A stretch of 21,206 bases of DNA from Clostridia bacterium (GCA_017473285.1 JAFULP010000001.1:1-21206), one strand, 5' to 3'; shown: positions 1 through 7,319, numbered from the stretch's first letter. The notes: a model not told the origin generated them from the letters alone. A program made the numbers and translations.

Positions 1-1
1 G

Positions 2-319
2 ATTGTTATTTGCGGTCCAACAACTTTATCAGCATTGCTTAACAGTTTGCAAATGGGCTTTAAAACAATGTACATTGAAAAACGCAGTAGTGAAATATGG
101 GGAATATTATCTACATTTAAAACTGAGTTTGAAAAATTTGTAGCACTATTACTAAAAACTCAAAATAAACTTAGTGACGCCAATGACACCATAGAACTTG
201 CAACCAAGTCGTCTAAAAAGATTGCCAAAAAGTTAAGCGATGTTTCGCAAGTGGTGGGGATTGAGTATGATGAAGGCACCCAAATTGACTTTGTTGAAGA
301 TGATAGTGAAAGCGCATAA
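2..319 (+). CDS. rmuC: DNA recombination protein RmuC, C-terminal fragment (5' end outside window)
   Basis: The reading frame is open from base 2 and enters the window inside the conserved RmuC core. The translation begins IVICGPTTLSALLNSL, then QMGFKTMYIEKRSSEIW, and continues into a charged, helical C-terminal part (about 106 residues visible) ending in an acidic tail. RmuC proteins have an N-terminal helix/coiled coil followed by a PD-(D/E)XK nuclease-like domain and are linked to limiting recombination at inverted repeats. The GPTTL...LNSLQMGF and EKRSSE..W patterns are typical of the end of that domain. The catalytic residues lie upstream and cannot be checked. The gene is followed by a hairpin/T-tract terminator at 371-410. 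Confidence 0.85.
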   Translation: MVICGPTTLSALLNSLQMGFKTMYIEKRSSEIWGILSTFKTEFEKFVALLLKTQNKLSDANDTIELATKSSKKIAKKLSDVSQVVGIEYDEGTQIDFVEDDSESA

Positions 320-354
320 TTAAAGTTATATATAATATATAAAAACAAATACTA

Positions 355-391
355 TTGAATAACCAATAAAAAAAGACGCATAATACCAACA
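355..391 (+). promoter_or_regulatory. Sigma-A-type promoter for the VanW gene, predicted leaderless
   Basis: TTGAAT (355-360), an 18-nt spacer, then CATAAT (379-384). The -10 hexamer is followed by exactly 6 nt and then ATG at 391, which puts the expected +1 on the A of the start codon. No Shine-Dalgarno is present. The -10 lies inside the 5' arm of the rmuC terminator. Confidence 0.5.
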
Positions 392-410
392 TGGGTAATA
401 TGCGTTTTTT
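371..410 (+). terminator. Rho-independent terminator of rmuC, overlapping the vanW promoter and start
   Basis: An A-run leads into a stem: bases 376-382 pair with 399-405, there is one A-A mismatch, then 384-387 pair with 394-397, around the loop AACATG. TTTTTT follows at 405-410. It lies 52 nt after the rmuC stop. The 3' arm contains the ATG of the next gene, so a vanW transcript that starts at 391 cannot fold it. Confidence 0.65.
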
Positions 411-1782
411 GTCGAAAAGTTGTATATTAATATTGTTGACGATTGCTTCAATATTGGCAACCTTTTTAAGTGTTGGCAAGCCATATGGTAATGATTTGGT
501 CAATAATGGAAAAGGTTTAAACATATCAAATGTTGACTACAAAAGTTTTAACGAAACAGAAGATGACAAAGATGACACGGTGTTTAATTTGTATTATGAA
601 AACAAACATTGGACCTTACATGCAAAAGATTTTGAAATCAATTCAAATATATTTAGTATAGACGAGCGAATTAATAAGTTTAATCGCAATGGAAATAAAC
701 AACAAAAAATAGAATTAATGAATAAATTAATTAACATAAATATTGACCCAGAAATTGCATTTAATTATATTTATTTAGGATTTAATAATAAAATAAATAA
801 AATTAAAAAAAATATTGAAAAAAATCCTAAGAATGCTGAAATAAGCATAAAAAACAATAAAATTAATATTAAAAATGAAGTTGTGGGAATTAAATTGAAT
901 AAATATTTATTTTATAATAATTTAATTGAATTATATAAAAATAATGATGTAATTAATTTGGAAATACCAGTAATAAAAAGTGAACCAAATGTTACAAGTA
1001 AAATGTTAAAAAAATATACGCATAAAAGAAGTGAGTTTAGCACCAGCATTGCATCGTCAAGTGCAGGGCGAAAGTATAATATACGCAAAGCATTAAATAT
1101 TATTAATGGCACTAAACTAAGCAAAAATGAAAAATTTAGTTTTAACAAATGTGTGGGCAAACGAACAGTTAATGAAGGTTACAAGCAAGCAAAAGTTATA
1201 CTAAATGGTGAATTTGTTGAAGGCGTTGGTGGTGGAGTATGTCAAGTATCTAGCACATTGTACAATGCGGTATTGATGTCGGGGTTAAATGTAATCAGTT
1301 CACAAAAACACAGCCAGCGTGTTGGATATGTAAAAGCGGGATTTGACGCAATGGTCAACTATGGCACATCCGATTTGGTGTTTGAAAATAATACGGAGGG
1401 GGATATTTACATATTGTGCAAATACACGGACACCAAAATCACTATTAGCATATATGGGGCAAATTTAAATAATCGAACTTTGAAACTTTGCAATGAAATT
1501 GTTGATATGGTAAGTGCTGGTCAGCCCGAAATTATTTATGATGCAAATGGTGAGTATGTCGACAAAGTGATGTACAATGATGAAAGTTTTGAACTTAAAA
1601 AAGCCCGAGATGGATATACGGTGAAGTCGTATGTAGTGGAAATAATTGATGGTATGGAAGTGAGTAAAAAATTATTACGCACCGATAAATATTTGCCACA
1701 GCATAGCGTAATAGTGTATGGTGCAAAGCAAAGGAATGATGCAATTATTGTTGAAAATATGCTAAAAAATCAAAGTGCGTGA
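391..1782 (+). CDS. VanW-family protein with C-terminal G5 domain, membrane-anchored
   Basis: 463 residues. A short basic N-terminus is followed by a hydrophobic segment (about residues 9-28), probably a signal anchor that exports the rest. Residues about 40-210 are a lysine/asparagine-rich region of the kind that precedes VanW domains. The VanW core is at about 216-345, with the hallmark GVGGGVCQVSSTLYNAVL near 277-294. The C-terminus (about 400-440, YVVEIIDG...KLLRTDKY) fits a G5 domain, a fold that in other proteins binds sugars or cell wall. VanW proteins occur in vancomycin-resistance clusters and widely in Clostridia; their reaction is unknown. No van genes are nearby, so a resistance role is not supported. 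ATG 391 is favoured because a -10 box lies 6 nt upstream; ATG 400 is an alternative. Confidence 0.88.
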   Translation: MGNMRFLSKSCILILLTIASILATFLSVGKPYGNDLVNNGKGLNISNVDYKSFNETEDDKDDTVFNLYYENKHWTLHAKDFEINSNIFSIDERINKFNRNGNKQQKIELMNKLININIDPEIAFNYIYLGFNNKINKIKKNIEKNPKNAEISIKNNKINIKNEVVGIKLNKYLFYNNLIELYKNNDVINLEIPVIKSEPNVTSKMLKKYTHKRSEFSTSIASSSAGRKYNIRKALNIINGTKLSKNEKFSFNKCVGKRTVNEGYKQAKVILNGEFVEGVGGGVCQVSSTLYNAVLMSGLNVISSQKHSQRVGYVKAGFDAMVNYGTSDLVFENNTEGDIYILCKYTDTKITISIYGANLNNRTLKLCNEIVDMVSAGQPEIIYDANGEYVDKVMYNDESFELKKARDGYTVKSYVVEIIDGMEVSKKLLRTDKYLPQHSVIVYGAKQRNDAIIVENMLKNQSA

Positions 1783-1805
1783 AAAATCAACATTGTAGAA
1801 CAAAA

Positions 1806-1908
1806 TGTGGAAAAGTGTAAAAAATATAGCAAAAATGTGCAAAAATCGACAGATTGCGCAAAAAATGCGATGTAAAAATGTGGAAATGTGGATAACTAAT
1901 GTGCATAA
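1806..1908. promoter_or_regulatory. Cluster of DnaA-box-like 9-mers
   Basis: Five TGTGNAWAW-like 9-mers point the same way: TGTGGAAAA (1806-1814), TGTGCAAAA (1836-1844), TGTGGAAAT (1879-1887), TGTGGATAA (1887-1895) and TGTGCATAA (1900-1908). The last two match the bacterial DnaA-box consensus TTATNCACA exactly on the minus strand. They lie in a noncoding gap between convergent genes, next to an AT-rich stretch. This could be a DnaA-titrating or regulatory site, or part of an origin. No dnaA, dnaN or rpmH is in the window, so an origin is not established. Confidence 0.4.
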
Positions 1909-1962
1909 CTATATATTGTATAGCATATAGGACGCTAGGACAACTAGGGGTGGTTAATTAAA

Positions 1963-2151
1963 TTAATCACGAGCCATATCTTCATCTTTAATGGTTGTGT
2001 CGGTTTCAATATATGTAAAATTACGCTTTAGTGAGTCGTATGCTTCGTTATAAATTGCGCCAGTTTCTACTTGTTTGATATACTTTGAGTCCGAACTATA
2101 GGTGTGCTTAAATTGGCGATTGTTTACTGTTACTATTTCTTGAATTATCAT
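1963..2151 (-). CDS. Small protein resembling phage tail-associated small ORFs
   Basis: 62 residues, starting 12 nt after the first base of a clear AAAAGGAG Shine-Dalgarno. It has no membrane segment and no cysteine. The pattern IVTVNNRQFKHTYSSDS...VETGAIYNEAYD...YIETDTTI recalls short proteins often found beside tail-fibre genes in Firmicutes phages, which carry V(N)G..F.RTYSD and a Y.EA.D segment. That likeness is from memory, not from a search. It is the last of three minus-strand genes and lies 61 nt after the leucine-rich-repeat gene, so it is probably co-transcribed with it. Function unknown. Confidence 0.65.
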   Translation of the reverse strand: MIIQEIVTVNNRQFKHTYSSDSKYIKQVETGAIYNEAYDSLKRNFTYIETDTTIKDEDMARD

Positions 2152-2212
2152 AAATTTCTCCTTTTAATTGGGTATTTGTTATATCTTATTCATTATTGTG
2201 CTGTTTAATGAT

Positions 2213-3310
2213 TTAAGTTGTTGTATCAGTCTCAGTTTCAGTCTCTGTTGCCGTTTCAACGGCGGTAAATACGGCGAATAATTTGCCATCAGCGGGACAT
2301 ACAGTTATTGCGTTTGCAACATTTTGTGCGTCTTCTAAAGTTGAATGCCAAGTTATGGTATACAAGCCGTCATCATCAGCACTTGGTAGTGCTTGCCCTG
2401 TGCTAAATTCACCATATCCATACATTGGATTGCCATAGTATTGATAATTTGTTGCATTAAAATATGTGTTGTAACTTTGGTACGGAACAAGGAATGCAGC
2501 GGTTTTGCAATCTGAAAAAGTGCCAGTATAAAGAGCGCTGGGCTCTTCTCCGGTGAATTGTACTAATTTTAAAGCAGTGTCCTTGTAAAAAGATGACGCA
2601 GCCATTGTTTCCAGAGTAGATGGTAAATATATTTCTTCCATTAGAGGATTTTGTGCAAATGAATAACTAGCCAATGATTTAATAGGTGCGTGTAGGGTTA
2701 CTTTTTTTAGTTTTGGACAATATGACAAAATATATGTTGAACTGTCATTCATTCCATTAAATACCTCGGCTTCGGTGAGGTTGGTATATTGAAAAGCGGT
2801 GTTTTCGATGTATGTGCATGTTTCAGGAACTACCAACTTCCCTGTAAGGTTGGCCATATAAAAGGCTCTAACGCCAATGCGGGTAATATTGCTAGGTATT
2901 GTTAAATTTTCTTTGTAAAACAATGTTTTGTTGCTAGTTCCTGAATTAAATGCATATTCTCTGATTTTAGTGAATTTTTCATCGGTAGGGATTTCAATTT
3001 CCATAGTGCCAGTGCCAGTAATGAAACACAAAAGTTTGCTTTGAAGGTCGTCGATTATTGAAAGGTCCAGCGTTCCAGTTTGGATTTCATTGTATTGCGA
3101 ATAGAAACTTTTGCCCTTTCTAACATCTTCTGGGACTGCGGTAGCAACGCTTGTGTCAATGTTGATATTCATATTGTTTAAAGCATCAGTAATTTCGCTT
3201 GGTGACGGATTTGGGTTTTGGGTGGATACAACCACGCCTTTGTTTTCAAGTATTGTTTTTTGTTTGATTAATTCTTGCGCTATTGATGTGAATGATGAGT
3301 TTAATGACAT
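2213..3310 (-). CDS. Tail-fibre/adhesin-like protein with BspA-type leucine-rich repeats
   Basis: 365 residues with no signal peptide. Residues about 1-60 form a helical, phage-tail-like N-terminus. Residues 61-80 (EDVRKGKSFYS..NEIQTGT) match the DVRAGK.F....G..VTGT motif common in Firmicutes phage tail proteins. Residues about 100-300 are irregular BspA-type repeats (LRR_5), with units such as FTKIREYAFNSGT, ITRIGVRAFYMAN and CTYIENTAFQYTN, a fold used for receptor or host binding. The C-terminus is a Thr/Glu tract (TETETETDTTT) encoded by short imperfect DNA repeats. The Shine-Dalgarno AAGGAG sits 5 nt before ATG. Without a secretion signal, export would need a dedicated machine or a phage-like particle. 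Confidence 0.72.
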   Translation of the reverse strand: MSLNSSFTSIAQELIKQKTILENKGVVVSTQNPNPSPSEITDALNNMNINIDTSVATAVPEDVRKGKSFYSQYNEIQTGTLDLSIIDDLQSKLLCFITGTGTMEIEIPTDEKFTKIREYAFNSGTSNKTLFYKENLTIPSNITRIGVRAFYMANLTGKLVVPETCTYIENTAFQYTNLTEAEVFNGMNDSSTYILSYCPKLKKVTLHAPIKSLASYSFAQNPLMEEIYLPSTLETMAASSFYKDTALKLVQFTGEEPSALYTGTFSDCKTAAFLVPYQSYNTYFNATNYQYYGNPMYGYGEFSTGQALPSADDDGLYTITWHSTLEDAQNVANAITVCPADGKLFAVFTAVETATETETETDTTT

Positions 3311-3346
3311 AAAATCTCCTTATAAATTAAAATTTTGGTTTAAAAT

Positions 3347-3374
3347 AAACAATCTGCAAAAAATGAGATTGTTT
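3347..3374 (-). terminator. Candidate terminator after the coiled-coil gene
   Basis: A perfect 9-bp stem, 3347-3355 with 3366-3374 (AAACAATCT/AGATTGTTT), with a 10-nt loop. Read on the minus strand it is followed by ATTTT. It lies between two minus-strand genes and may only partly terminate, because no strong promoter was recognised before the next gene. Confidence 0.45.
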
Positions 3375-3446
3375 TATCATTAGTGTAAATATAAATTCAA
3401 AATTATTTAGTGCGGTAAAACTTTGTGGGGTTTTGATTGAGTGATA

Positions 3447-4076
3447 TTATACTGTATAAGTTCCGTTCAACAATTGATTTACTTGTTCAGGTGTTACATA
3501 TGTGCCGTTTAAGATAAAGTAAAGTTCGTTATCAATGTTTTGGTTGCTTACTTTGATGGTTAATGTGTCCAATTGAGTTGAAATGTTGGTAATTCGTGTT
3601 TGCAAACTTGCAACATTGGTAGATATCGTGTCAAGTTCCGATTTTATGGATGTTATTTCGGTGTTGATGGTGCTCACTTCGGTATCTAACGACTCAATAT
3701 TGGTAGTGTTATTGGTGGTTTGCGCACTTATATCGGTTACAGTGCTATTTAATGTGTTATGGTCTTGGGTAAGAGAAGATATCTGCTCGGCTGTTTGCGT
3801 ATCGGCAAGTTGCAAACTTTCGATTGCATTACTATTGGTTTCAACCGTGCTCACTAGCGAGTTGTGGCTATTGGTAACCAAGTTTAGGCTAGATTTAAAA
3901 CTGGTAATTTGTGTTTCAAAATTGGCAACATCATCTTGCAAACTAGCCACAAGGCTGGTTAGGTTTTCGTTATCGCCCAGGTCGGGCACATAGTCTTCAA
4001 ATTGTTGCTTTAATAATTCAACTTTGTTAAATAGGTCTTGTACTTTTTGATTAAGGGTATCAATTAATGTGTTCAT
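3447..4076 (-). CDS. Coiled-coil tail-fibre-like protein
   Basis: 209 residues from ATG 4076, chosen because AAAGGAG lies just upstream. The frame extends 28 codons further up, but that stretch crosses a TATAAT box and a hairpin and has no ribosome site. Almost the whole protein (about 5-185) is a Ser/Thr/Asn/Gln-rich heptad coiled coil without cysteine. Repeating units such as TTNNTTNIESLDTEVSTINTE resemble trimeric phage fibre shafts and stalk regions of trimeric adhesins. The last 25 residues (ILNGTYVTPEQVNQLLNGTYTV) contain the NGTYV/NGTYTV pair and may be a capping or attachment tip. It is the first gene of the minus-strand cassette. The fibre or stalk role is inferred from composition; no enzyme motif is visible. 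Confidence 0.7.
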   Translation of the reverse strand: MNTLIDTLNQKVQDLFNKVELLKQQFEDYVPDLGDNENLTSLVASLQDDVANFETQITSFKSSLNLVTNSHNSLVSTVETNSNAIESLQLADTQTAEQISSLTQDHNTLNSTVTDISAQTTNNTTNIESLDTEVSTINTEITSIKSELDTISTNVASLQTRITNISTQLDTLTIKVSNQNIDNELYFILNGTYVTPEQVNQLLNGTYTV

Positions 4077-4097
4077 AAGGGCTCCTTTATACCGCCC

Positions 4098-4103
4098 ATT
4101 ATA
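4098..4103 (-). promoter_or_regulatory. -10 box of the tail-fibre-like cassette
   Basis: A perfect TATAAT on the minus strand, 21 nt before ATG 4076. It predicts +1 near 4091 and a leader of about 15 nt that holds the AAAGGAG. No good -35 hexamer is visible at 16-18 nt. Confidence 0.4.
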
Positions 4104-4137
4104 CTTGATAAAAGTCGAAATTTGACCCATGACTGCC

Positions 4138-4166
4138 AAAAAATTGTTTCTGGGAAACAACTTTTT
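4138..4166. terminator. Orphan bidirectional terminator-like hairpin
   Basis: Stem 4144-4150 with 4154-4160 (TTGTTTC/GAAACAA), a mismatch, then AAAAA/TTTTT, giving T-runs on both strands. It lies in the 299-nt gap between the divergent cassette and the VirB2-like gene, upstream of both. It may insulate the two units. The rest of the gap holds AT-rich sequence and the promoters listed separately. Confidence 0.4.
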
Positions 4167-4300
4167 AGTTTTTATGTTTAAAAATTTATTATTTAGGGCA
4201 TAGTTATTTTAATTTGACTTTTAATTGTGTTTGTTTTAACTAAAGTTAAATTAAAATTGCAAAAATTGTGGCAAAAAATTAAAAAATATGTAAAATTTAG

Positions 4301-4341
4301 TTGATTTTTTAATTTTATGTTGCTATCATATTTGTATGATA
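4301..4341 (+). promoter_or_regulatory. Promoter of the VirB2-like gene with an inverted repeat over -10/+1
   Basis: TTGATT (4301-4306), a 17-nt spacer, TATCAT (4324-4329), with +1 expected near 4336. A perfect 7-bp inverted repeat TATCATA-TTTG-TATGATA (4324-4341) covers the -10 and the start point, a classic place for a repressor operator. It could also be an RNA 5' hairpin half or chance in AT-rich DNA. Confidence 0.5.
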
Positions 4342-4375
4342 ATCGCAAGAGATAATGCGAAAAGGGGGGAATAAT

Positions 4376-4756
4376 ATGTTTTTACAATTATTAGATGTGG
4401 CAACTGATTGGCAAACTAAGATTGTTAACGCTGTAGATAAGATTTTAGTGCCTATCCTTGTTATCGGCTGTAGCGTTGGTATGATTTATGCTATCGTTGT
4501 AGGTATCAAGATGATGAAGGCTGACGATAAATCTGCCCGTGATGAAAACAAGGCAAGACTTATTAATATTGCAATATCAATTGTTGCTGTGGCGGTATTG
4601 ATTGGTTTGTTCTATGCGCTAAAGAATTGGTTGTTGGATAATAAGGAGAATGTTGAAGGTCAATTTGATATCTTTAACACAAATGTAGGCAATCCATTAT
4701 TGAACACTGTAAACCTTGTAAAGCAATGTGCTCGTATGGTAATCTTCAAGTGCTAG
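4376..4756 (+). CDS. VirB2-like pilin of a type IV secretion-like system
   Basis: 126 residues from ATG 4376, which has a strong AAAGGGGGG 5 nt upstream; the in-frame ATG at 4355 has none. Two hydrophobic helices (about 18-43 and 61-82) are separated by a short charged, lysine-rich loop (MMKADDKSARDENKA). This is the layout of VirB2/TrbC and of the pilin-like proteins of mycoplasma ICEs (Mbov_0395 type, from memory). No cleaved signal is evident. A polar tail ends with two cysteines (C-A-R-M-V-I-F-K-C). It is encoded just before VirB6- and VirB4-like genes but has its own promoter and terminator, so it can be made in excess, as a structural subunit would be. Assignment rests on topology, size and neighbours. 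Confidence 0.7.
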   Translation: MFLQLLDVATDWQTKIVNAVDKILVPILVIGCSVGMIYAIVVGIKMMKADDKSARDENKARLINIAISIVAVAVLIGLFYALKNWLLDNKENVEGQFDIFNTNVGNPLLNTVNLVKQCARMVIFKC

Positions 4757-4778
4757 GATTTTAGTTAAATAGTAAATT

Positions 4779-4807
4779 AAAGAAGTGCAATGTTTGCGCT
4801 TCTTTTT
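4779..4807 (+). terminator. Rho-independent terminator after the VirB2-like gene
   Basis: A 10-bp stem, 4779-4788 with 4796-4805 (one G-T pair), with a 7-nt loop and a T-run to 4807. It starts 22 nt after the stop codon. It separates the pilin transcript from the VirB6/VirB4 unit. Confidence 0.8.
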
Positions 4808-4893
4808 GCTTTTTATCTGCGTGATGTGATATTAAACTTGATGTTTAAGTTATAAATTATGGGGTTTTATGGCAAAAAATGTTGATTATTTAC

Positions 4894-4922
4894 TTGATAA
4901 TTAATATAAAAAAGTTTATACT
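4894..4922 (+). promoter_or_regulatory. Promoter of the VirB6-VirB4 unit
   Basis: TTGATA (4894-4899), a 17-nt spacer, TATACT (4917-4922), with +1 expected near 4929. That leaves a leader of about 100 nt, long for this window, before the AGGGG ribosome site at 5019-5024. Confidence 0.55.
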
Positions 4923-4947
4923 ATAAATATATTTATACCATTAATCG

Positions 4948-4999
4948 AGTTTTAAAAATTAGGCTAATCAAAGTTTCGGCATATATTTGTTTTAAAACT
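4948..4999 (+). promoter_or_regulatory. Inverted repeat in the VirB6 5' leader
   Basis: AGTTTTAAAA (4948-4957) is perfectly complementary to TTTTAAAACT (4990-4999), with 32 nt between. It would form a stem in the leader RNA. It matches no riboswitch class I recognise, and the AT-rich arms make chance possible. Confidence 0.25.
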
Positions 5000-5030
5000 T
5001 GAGTTAAAACTTTGTACAAAAGGGGATTAT

Positions 5031-7319
5031 ATGGGAAGTGCATTGCAATTTATAGGCAAAGGGTCAATGTTGGCGGGAACTTTTATAGACGGCATAGGTA
5101 ATGCTATTATGGATGTGGTTGGCAGTGTATTGTGGTTATTCTGTGATATATTTTTTGTAATACTTGATATGTTTGAAAGTTTGTTTACACGATTAGCCGG
5201 CATTTCAAGTGATGTTACCAACGCTAACGGTGAAGCCATTGAGGGTGATTTAGTATTATATTTGATTAAAAGCGACCTAGTTCAGCAAATATTTTTGTCG
5301 ATATTGATATTAAGTTTTATACTGCTAGTGATATTTACAATATTTGCAATTGTTAAAAATATGTATGCGGAAAAGCAAGAGCCGGTATCCAAAATTATCA
5401 ATTCGTCAGTTAAGGCATTGTTGATGTACTTGTTAGTGCCAGTGGCAACAGTTGTGTGCTTAATTGTAGGTAATGTGGTGTTGCAGGCTATTGATGGGGC
5501 TACTAAGGCAACCAGTACTGGTGGGGTTAGCGATATGCTGTTTATGTCAGCGGCATATAATGCTAATAGGCTAAGGTGCAATACAGAAGAAGAAAATGAA
5601 GAGCAATTAATCGAGATGATTACTGAAGGGAATCTATGGGGAATACAAACTTATTTGGAAACCAATTATAGCATAGATTTTAGTAATCCAAAAAATTCTG
5701 TAATTGCACTTGATGACAGCGACTTTGCTGAAATTGCGGCATATATTGATGACCAATTTACAGCACAAACATTAGTAAATGAGTGGCAAGATAAATGGAA
5801 TTTTATTACAATAAACAACTATTATCGTGGTTATAAAATTAGTTTTATTACGGTATGGATTGGCGGAGCATTCCTAATTTGGGCAATTGGTAAAATTTGT
5901 TGGGGTTTGGTGGCAAGATTGTTTAAGATGACATTATACTTTGCACTAAGCCCAGCAGTAATGGCTACCTTCCCAATAGATGGCGGTAAAGTGTTAGGCT
6001 CATGGCGTGGCGAAATGGTAAAAAACGGCACGATGGCATACTGCGCTGTTGGTGTGCTAAATGTATTGTATAGTGTGCTACCATTCTTTAATGATATTAG
6101 GCTGTGGGGAACGGGAGATGTCCGCAGTTGGCTAGCAAATCAAATATTAAAACTATTCCTATATATCATAGCCTTTAGTAGTGCGCAAAAATTAATTGAA
6201 ACTGTAAGTGGTTGGTTTGGTACTGGTAACGCCCTAGCCGAAGGTATTGCAACCAAGAAAACAGTTGGCGAACAACTTAAAAAGAGAACTGTCCAAGTTG
6301 CAGGTGCATTCTATGGCTTCAAAGGTGGTAGAGATAAGGCTAAACAATTAGATAAGAATGGTGGTAAGGGACTTGGCGATAAGTTGCGTAGAACTTGGGG
6401 CGGTGTGCTAGGAGCATATCAAGGCTCTGGTATGGCAGACGCTGGCCCAGGCATTGCAAAAGTTATGGATGAAATTAAAGGTAAAAAGAAAGCAGGCGGA
6501 GAGTATTATGAAAAGTATGCAACAACACTCACCTTTCATAACAAAGATAATGAAGCAATGTTTAAGGCTCAGACGGCAATAAAGGAACAATCTGATGCAA
6601 TAAAGAAGCAAATAGATGCCTTAGATGCAGCCTTTGCAAAGAGAGTTGCTGATGAGGGGATGGTCGCAGGAAGTGCTGAATATAATGCATGGAAAGATAC
6701 AATTGATAAGCAGAAACAAAAAGTTAAAGCAAGTGCTGACTTCCTAAAACCGTTATTTGAAGCGGAAGACAAAGCTCTAGAAGTTATGAAACAAAACCTT
6801 GATGACAGAAAGAACAAATTTAAATCGGTTAATGTAGTATTTAAAGGTCAGGATCAAGATAGGGCATATAAAACTCAAATTGATAATGCCTTGGCGCTAA
6901 GTGGGGTGGGACCTTTGTCGGATGCTGATTGGCAACAATTGAAGCAGGGCAATCTGAGCGTGGTTCCCAAAGCAGGTAGAGGTGCGGCTAACAGGGCGTA
7001 TAAGCGTTTGGCTAACCAAATACAAGACAATGATAAGGAAATTGCTTCAGCAATGCAAGATGTTCAAGACTTATATAATTCTGGTGCTGAAGGTCAAAAT
7101 TATTTACAAGGAGTATTTGGAACAAGTTTTACAGGGGCAATAGATGTTGCTAGAGATAGAGCGCACTATATTACAGAAAAAAATGCTATAAACACTGCTT
7201 CTCAGAACTATGAAAGACGAAATGATGCTGTGATTGGGCTTAAAAATGTTTCATTTGACAATCAAAAGAACTATAATGCAGCCGAAATCAAAAAGATTGC
7301 GGATAGCATAAAGAAATAA
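5031..7319 (+). CDS. VirB6/TrbL-like multispanning protein with a long soluble tail
   Basis: 762 residues; AGGGG lies 7 nt before ATG. The N-terminal half is polytopic, with hydrophobic segments at about 28-49, 84-109, 128-152, 270-290, 297-315, 335-353 and 370-386. A hydrophilic domain (about 155-265) lies between segments 3 and 4. Residues 390-762 are soluble, lysine/alanine/glutamine-rich and largely helical, probably coiled coil. VirB6 proteins form the inner-membrane channel of T4SS and commonly have 5 or more helices; the arrangement also recalls the Mbov_0396-type ICE transmembrane proteins (from memory). The tail of about 370 residues is longer than in simple VirB6 proteins and resembles the extended forms of some lineages. 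It ends 21 nt before the ATPase gene, so the two form one operon. Family call from topology and context. Confidence 0.72.
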   Translation: MGSALQFIGKGSMLAGTFIDGIGNAIMDVVGSVLWLFCDIFFVILDMFESLFTRLAGISSDVTNANGEAIEGDLVLYLIKSDLVQQIFLSILILSFILLVIFTIFAIVKNMYAEKQEPVSKIINSSVKALLMYLLVPVATVVCLIVGNVVLQAIDGATKATSTGGVSDMLFMSAAYNANRLRCNTEEENEEQLIEMITEGNLWGIQTYLETNYSIDFSNPKNSVIALDDSDFAEIAAYIDDQFTAQTLVNEWQDKWNFITINNYYRGYKISFITVWIGGAFLIWAIGKICWGLVARLFKMTLYFALSPAVMATFPIDGGKVLGSWRGEMVKNGTMAYCAVGVLNVLYSVLPFFNDIRLWGTGDVRSWLANQILKLFLYIIAFSSAQKLIETVSGWFGTGNALAEGIATKKTVGEQLKKRTVQVAGAFYGFKGGRDKAKQLDKNGGKGLGDKLRRTWGGVLGAYQGSGMADAGPGIAKVMDEIKGKKKAGGEYYEKYATTLTFHNKDNEAMFKAQTAIKEQSDAIKKQIDALDAAFAKRVADEGMVAGSAEYNAWKDTIDKQKQKVKASADFLKPLFEAEDKALEVMKQNLDDRKNKFKSVNVVFKGQDQDRAYKTQIDNALALSGVGPLSDADWQQLKQGNLSVVPKAGRGAANRAYKRLANQIQDNDKEIASAMQDVQDLYNSGAEGQNYLQGVFGTSFTGAIDVARDRAHYITEKNAINTASQNYERRNDAVIGLKNVSFDNQKNYNAAEIKKIADSIKK

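Noticed and set aside
1940..1956. Terminator from the repeat around GGTTAATTAAATTAATC
   Set aside because: No T-run follows the stem on either strand; more likely AT-rich coincidence.
3583..3993. 136-codon plus-strand ORF
   Set aside because: It is antisense to the coiled-coil gene, arises from that gene's repetitive composition, and lacks a ribosome site.
4077..4160. N-terminal extension of the coiled-coil gene to ATG 4160
   Set aside because: It crosses a TATAAT box and a hairpin and has no Shine-Dalgarno, whereas ATG 4076 has AAAGGAG.
4869..4904. 11-codon ORF (MAKNVDYLLDN) as a leader peptide for the VirB6 unit
   Set aside because: It overlaps the -35 of the better promoter at 4894-4922 and so lies mostly upstream of the likely transcript start; probably chance.
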